DNA of 64,000 nt from Planctomycetota bacterium (GTDB lineage Bacteria; Planctomycetota; B15-G4), in contig JACKHP010000001.1 of the NCBI GenBank assembly GCA_020638905.1, forward strand, positions 248,001 to 312,000. The letters run 5' to 3'. The notes below the pieces were generated by a model that did not search any database, was not told the origin of the DNA, and was given only the letters and a program-made list of their open reading frames with translations. Positions 60,705 to 64,000 of this stretch are shown here, in pieces. The position numbers were made by a program, and so were the translations under genes. Position 1 is the stretch's first letter. Each line of letters starts with the position of its first letter.

Positions 60705-61495
60705 GCGCCCGTCGTCAGGACGCCCACCTGCCCGTCCGTCACGCCCTGATCCTCGCCGCCGGGCGCGGCGCGCGTCTCGGCGAACACACCAAACTCGTGC
60801 CGAAGCCGCTCCTGCCGCTCGGCGCGGGGACGCTGCTCGGTCGCCAGCTCGACCAGCTCGAGGCGCACGGCGTCCAGCGCGTGACGCTCATCGTCGGCTA
60901 CCGCGGCGACCGCATCCGCTCGGCCGTCGGCAAGCGCCGCGGCGCGCTGGAGGTCGACTTCGTGCGCAACCCCGAGTGGGCGTCCAGCGGATCGGCCTGG
61001 TCGCTCGTGCGCGCCGCGGCCGCGCTGCGCGGCGGCGAGCCGGTGCTGCTGCTGCACGGCGACCTCGCGTTCGACGACGCGCTGCTGGCGCGCGTGCTCG
61101 CCGAGGGGCAGACCGCCACCGCCGTCGACCGCGCCTGGCTGCCGATGACCGGCGACGAGGTCGTCGCCTGGACGAAGGACGGCGCCCTGGCCGGCCTGCG
61201 CAAGGGCGCGCTCGACGCCGAGGCCGAGAACGTGGGCGAGTTCGTGGGCATCAGCCGCCTCGAGCCGGCCTTCGCCTGGGCCTTCGTCGACTACTGCGTC
61301 GCGCGCACCGCGACCGACCGCACCCTCGACTACGAGCAGCCGCTGCTCTCCGAGTTCGTGGCCCTCGGCAAGGAGTCGTGCCGGCCGGTGTTCGTGCACG
61401 GCGACTTCTGGCGCAACGTGAACTACGCCGAAGACCTGCGCGACGCCGAAGACCGCTTCGGCCGGCGATCCGCCGACGGCGGCACGGGCGCATGA
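60701..61495 (+). CDS. Nucleotidyltransferase, predicted phosphonate cytidylyltransferase (PntC-like)
   Basis: The 264-residue NTP-transferase has ALILAAGRGARLGEHTK with the nucleotide loop, KPLLPLGAGTLLGRQLDQLE, VLLLHGDLAFDDALL (metal Asp) and ENVGEFVGISRLEPAFAWAF. It should activate a phosphonate or similar acid or alcohol as an NMP adduct before transfer. TTG 60701 overlaps the previous stop (TTGA), with GGAGAG about 7 bases upstream. It ends overlapping the CDP-alcohol transferase ATG, which fits formation of a CMP-hydroxyethylphosphonate donor. Confidence 0.82.
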   Translation: MSARRQDAHLPVRHALILAAGRGARLGEHTKLVPKPLLPLGAGTLLGRQLDQLEAHGVQRVTLIVGYRGDRIRSAVGKRRGALEVDFVRNPEWASSGSAWSLVRAAAALRGGEPVLLLHGDLAFDDALLARVLAEGQTATAVDRAWLPMTGDEVVAWTKDGALAGLRKGALDAEAENVGEFVGISRLEPAFAWAFVDYCVARTATDRTLDYEQPLLSEFVALGKESCRPVFVHGDFWRNVNYAEDLRDAEDRFGRRSADGGTGA

Positions 61496-62241
61496 CCGCG
61501 CGCGGGCTGTTCGCGCGAGCCGCCGAGATCCGGCGCGCGTCGGACAAGCCCGACGACTTCCTCTGGGCGAGGTACGCGACCCGTCCCTACGCCGCCCTGC
61601 TGCTCGCGGCCGTCGACTCCCCGCGCCTCACGCCGAACGCCCTGAGCATGGTGAGTCTGGTCGTCGGCCTGGTCGCCTGCGCCGCGTTCGCGTTCGCGCC
61701 CGGATACGCCGGACTCTGGTGCGCGTGGGCGCTGAGCCAGGCGTCCTACACCGTCGACTGCATGGACGGCATGCTCGCCCGCTGGCAAGGCCTCGCGTCG
61801 CCGTGCGGCACCGCCCTCGACTTCCTGTGCGACGCGATCAAGCAGGTGGCGCTCTTCCCCGCCGTCGCGTATCGCGTGTGGGCCGAGGCCGGGCATCCCG
61901 TGGGACCGTGGGACGGATGGGCGCTGTGGGTCGCGATCGTCGCCGGTCCGGTGGTGGCCGCGGGGCTGATGACGACGACGTTCCTGCGGAGTCCCGAGGT
62001 CACCGGTGAGAGCGAGCGGGCGCACCGCGATGCGCACGGAAAGGACGTGAAGGGCCGCGTGATGGCGGGGGTCGCGTTCCTGATGAACTACCCGAGCTGG
62101 GTGATCGCCCCCGTCGCGCTGGACCGGATGGACGTGTTCGTGGGGGTGAGCGTCGGGTTGTATGGGGTGTATGCCGTGTGGGCGTTGGCGCGGGTTTGGG
62201 GGAAGGTGTGTGGGGTGGGGGGTGAGGTGGGTGGGGAGTGA
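61492..62241 (+). CDS. CDP-alcohol phosphatidyltransferase-family protein
   Basis: The 249-residue integral membrane enzyme has the CDP-alcohol signature DCMDGMLARWQGLASPCG followed by ALDFLCDA, i.e. DxxDG..AR....G...D...D with all acidic residues. About six helices are predicted. It should transfer a phospho- or phosphono-group from the CMP adduct to an alcohol acceptor such as diacylglycerol. The C-terminus (GKVCGVGGEVGGE) lies in a G-run region and is unlike the rest, so the true end may have been altered. It is the last gene of the phosphonate set. Confidence 0.85.
   Translation: MTARGLFARAAEIRRASDKPDDFLWARYATRPYAALLLAAVDSPRLTPNALSMVSLVVGLVACAAFAFAPGYAGLWCAWALSQASYTVDCMDGMLARWQGLASPCGTALDFLCDAIKQVALFPAVAYRVWAEAGHPVGPWDGWALWVAIVAGPVVAAGLMTTTFLRSPEVTGESERAHRDAHGKDVKGRVMAGVAFLMNYPSWVIAPVALDRMDVFVGVSVGLYGVYAVWALARVWGKVCGVGGEVGGE
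62192..62236 (+). other. G-run cluster with G-quadruplex potential
   Basis: The plus strand has six runs of three or more G within 45 bases (GGG, GGGGG, GGGG, GGGGGG, GGG, GGGG), spanning the last codons of the CDP-alcohol gene. Quadruplex formation is predicted only from run spacing. Confidence 0.5.
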
Positions 62242-62591
62242 ATGAGGGTTCTGGATTGGGGATCTGGCGGGGCTGTGATCTGCCGCGTAACGTGCCGGTC
62301 GATGGCGTGATAGGCGGGTCTGTCTATCGTGCCGAGCGGAGTGCTTGCAGGTCGGTCGAACGGGCGTAGACTCTGGCCGCGACTGGGCTTGCGGAGAAGT
62401 GGCGATGAACCGAGTTGGCGTGTTATCGGGGTGGGCAGGCGCTTCGTTTGTTCGCGCGGTGGTCACAAACGCAGTTCTGTCGAATAGGTGTTGAACGAAG
62501 CCGCTGCGCGGCAGGGGTGACGCGCTGAGTCGAGCGACACAAGAGCGGAGATTGCAGTATCCCGAGGGATCCCACTCTAGGAGGATCCCAG
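62242..62591. other. 350-base intergenic region, probable IS left boundary
   Basis: Base composition drops noticeably compared with the flanking genes, and no supported gene is present. The left end of the IS91-type element (terIS-like) is expected here, but I could not fix it. A hairpin at 62566-62589 precedes the recombinase start. Confidence 0.45.
62566..62589 (+). promoter_or_regulatory. Hairpin overlapping the recombinase ribosome binding site
   Basis: GGGATCC (62566-62572) can pair with GGATCCC (62583-62589). The SD AGGAGG is at 62579-62584, in the loop and first two bases of the 3' arm, and the ATG is at 62592. Folding could limit recombinase translation. Confidence 0.45.
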
Positions 62592-63431
62592 ATGACGATG
62601 CTGCGCGAGCGCATGCAGCAGGACATGCGCATCCGGAACCTGTCGCCGAGGACGCAGGCGTGTTACCTCGGTCACGTCGAGCAGTTCGGCAAGCACTTCG
62701 GCCGATCGCCGGAGACGCTCGATCTCGAGCACATTCGCGCCTACCAGGTGCATCTCGTCGAGGTGAAGAAGGCGTCGTGGTCGGCGTTCAACCAGGCGGT
62801 GTGCGCGTTGCGCTTCTTGTACGGTGTGACGCTCGGAAAGGACTGGGCGATCGAGCACATCCCGCACGCGAAGCGGGAGAAGAAGCTCCCGTCGGTACTG
62901 TCGAGGGACGAAGTGCGGCGCGTGCTCGACGCGGTGAGGAACGCCAGACAGCGCGTGTTGTTGACGACGATCTACGCCGCGGGGCTGCGGCTGTCGGAGG
63001 CGCTCTCGCTGAAGGTGGGCGACGTGGACAGCGAGCGTATGGTGCTGCACGTGCACCGCGGGAAGGGTGGCAAGGATCGGATGGTGCCGTTGTCGCCGGT
63101 GCTGCTCGAGCACCTGCGGGAGTACTGGAGGTGCCACCGTCCGAGGACGTACCTCTTCCCGGGGGCGAAGCCCGACAAGCCGCTCAACCCGACGTCGGTC
63201 CAGAAGGCGATGCAGACCGCGCGGCTGCGGGCGGGCATCCGCAAGCCGGCGTCGGTCCACACGCTGCGGCACTGCTACGCGACGCACCTGCTCGAGTCGG
63301 GGACGGACCTGCGTCGCATCCAGACCTGGCTCGGGCACACGAGCCTGAACACGACGGCCGTCTACCTCCACGTATGCAGCGCGACGACCGGCGGTCGCAG
63401 TCCACTCGATTCCCTGACGACGACCGGCTGA
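62592..63431 (+). CDS. Tyrosine recombinase/integrase of an IS91-type element
   Basis: The 279-residue protein has an N-terminal SAM-like core-binding domain (RIRNLSPRTQACYLGHVEQF to about residue 95) and a catalytic domain with the R-H-R-H-Y set: AAGLRLSEALSL (first Arg), HTLRHCYATHLLESG (His and second Arg), IQTWLGHTSLNTTAVYLHV (His and Tyr nucleophile). The ATG has AGGAGG about 7 bases upstream. It is intact. Its place directly before the HUH transposase suggests a role in the element's movement or resolution. Confidence 0.92.
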   Translation: MTMLRERMQQDMRIRNLSPRTQACYLGHVEQFGKHFGRSPETLDLEHIRAYQVHLVEVKKASWSAFNQAVCALRFLYGVTLGKDWAIEHIPHAKREKKLPSVLSRDEVRRVLDAVRNARQRVLLTTIYAAGLRLSEALSLKVGDVDSERMVLHVHRGKGGKDRMVPLSPVLLEHLREYWRCHRPRTYLFPGAKPDKPLNPTSVQKAMQTARLRAGIRKPASVHTLRHCYATHLLESGTDLRRIQTWLGHTSLNTTAVYLHVCSATTGGRSPLDSLTTTG

Positions 63432-63446
63432 CGCGGTCGTCCTGCG

Positions 63447-64000
63447 ATGGGACGGCCATCCCTCGAGGTGGCCGACGTGATCGTCGCGCACGCGGCCGGG
63501 CTGCTCGCGCGAGGCGGTGTCACGTCGGCGCGACGGCGCGTGCTCGTCGATCTCGCAGCGTGCCGCACGTCGGCGCTGGGCGGGCACGCCGATGAGTGCC
63601 AGTCCTGCGGCCACGCGCGCGTGTCGTACAACTCATGTCGCAACCGGCACTGCCCGAAGTGCCAGGGGAGCCGGCGCGCGGCGTGGGTGGAGGCGCAGGA
63701 GGCGCGGCTCCTGCCCGTGCCGTACTTCCACGTCGTCTTCACGCTGCCGGCACAGATTGCCGAAATTGCGCTCCAGAACAAGCGCGAACTCTACGGTCTC
63801 CTGTTCCGCGCGTCGGCCGAGACGCTCCAGCAGGTGGCTCGCGATCCGAGGCACCTCGGCGGCGAGATCGGCTTCGTCTCGCTGCTGCACACGTGGAGCC
63901 AGACGCTGCAGCACCATCCCCACGTGCATGTCATCGTGGCGGGCGGCGGCTTGTCGGCGGACGGCGCGCGCTGGGTCGCCTGTCGGCCAGGCTTCTTCCT
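63447..64000 (+). CDS. IS91-family HUH transposase, N-terminal part
   Basis: The frame from ATG 63447 stays open to the window edge (about 184 residues seen). The N-terminal zinc-binding segment CQSCGHARVSYNSCRNRHCP with a following KC, and the HUH metal motif QHHPHVHVIVAGGG, identify a rolling-circle (Y1/Y2) IS91-type transposase; the catalytic Tyr lies beyond the window. Segments PVPYFHVVFTLPAQ and YGLLFRASAETLQ are standard for the family. It starts 15 bases after the recombinase stop. Confidence 0.93.
   Translation, partial: MGRPSLEVADVIVAHAAGLLARGGVTSARRRVLVDLAACRTSALGGHADECQSCGHARVSYNSCRNRHCPKCQGSRRAAWVEAQEARLLPVPYFHVVFTLPAQIAEIALQNKRELYGLLFRASAETLQQVARDPRHLGGEIGFVSLLHTWSQTLQHHPHVHVIVAGGGLSADGARWVACRPGFF

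Larger units (their letters stand above)
62566..64000 (+). mobile_element. IS91-type element with tyrosine recombinase, right end cut
   Basis: A tyrosine recombinase gene (62592-63431) is followed after 15 bases by an IS91-family HUH transposase gene that runs off the window. This two-gene order is a known IS91-like arrangement. The left boundary is arbitrary; the true end lies between about 62242 and 62566. Codon use is less extreme in GC than in the neighbours, consistent with transfer. Confidence 0.8.

Noticed and set aside
1..64000. CRISPR arrays, tRNA and rRNA genes
   Set aside because: No regularly spaced repeats, no cloverleaf with a T-loop GGTTCGA-type motif and no rRNA-like conserved segments were found by eye.

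Overview
The window is very GC-rich DNA from a bacterium, most likely a Planctomycetota member of the Engelhardtia/Saltatorellus type. That placement is an inference from gene content: a galactose-oxidase-like Kelch protein, secreted proteins sharing a conserved C-terminal domain, carboxypeptidase-regulatory-like membrane-anchored proteins, AlkP/sulfatase-fold membrane proteins and NrfHA. No rRNA or tRNA is present to confirm it. Coding density is high. Many neighbouring genes overlap by four bases (ATGA, GTGA, TTGA), and several starts are GTG or TTG behind a clear GGAG-type ribosome binding site.

Layout. 1-7.5 kb: the 3' end of a YhaN-like ATPase gene, three tandem secreted paralogues each with its own hairpin terminator, an indel-riddled Kelch/galactose-oxidase-like gene, and a short relic of a fourth paralogue. 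7.5-10.4 kb: the purE-purK-sbtA-sbtB operon, which joins two steps of purine synthesis that depend on bicarbonate to a bicarbonate transporter and its PII-like regulator; a winged-helix regulator is divergent. 10.8-22.6 kb: a methyltransferase / DOPA-dioxygenase-like / MFS set, an AraC-GyrI regulator, a VOC protein, a possible nucleotide-targeting effector, a metalloprotease, a sodium:solute symporter with a small partner, a haem-binding protein and a beta-carbonic anhydrase. 22.6-23.4 kb: a non-coding stretch with large hairpins and an inverted repeat.

23.4-32.1 kb (minus strand): an aminoarabinose lipid A operon in the order arnB, arnC, formyltransferase, decarboxylase, arnT-like, arnD-like, arnT-like; the two activities of ArnA are on separate genes. 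32.3-36.3 kb: PTS IIA, a NagZ-type hexosaminidase and a large regulatory-like surface protein. 36.4-39.5 kb: a family 2 glycosyltransferase and NrfHA ammonia-forming nitrite reductase. 39.5-54.7 kb: a CsgG-like lipoprotein, an RNA uracil methyltransferase, two AlkP-superfamily membrane proteins with Thr at the nucleophile position, a transglutaminase-like membrane protein and other surface proteins.

54.9-62.2 kb (plus strand): a flippase gene followed by PEP mutase, phosphonopyruvate decarboxylase, an Fe-type alcohol dehydrogenase, a nucleotidyltransferase and a CDP-alcohol phosphatidyltransferase. Together these predict synthesis of 2-hydroxyethylphosphonate and its transfer to a lipid or polymer. 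62.5-64 kb: the left part of an IS91-type element (tyrosine recombinase, then a HUH transposase cut by the window end).

The strongest candidates for new biology are the hydroxyethylphosphonate cluster, the purEK-sbtAB coupling, and the aminoarabinose operon with separate ArnA halves.
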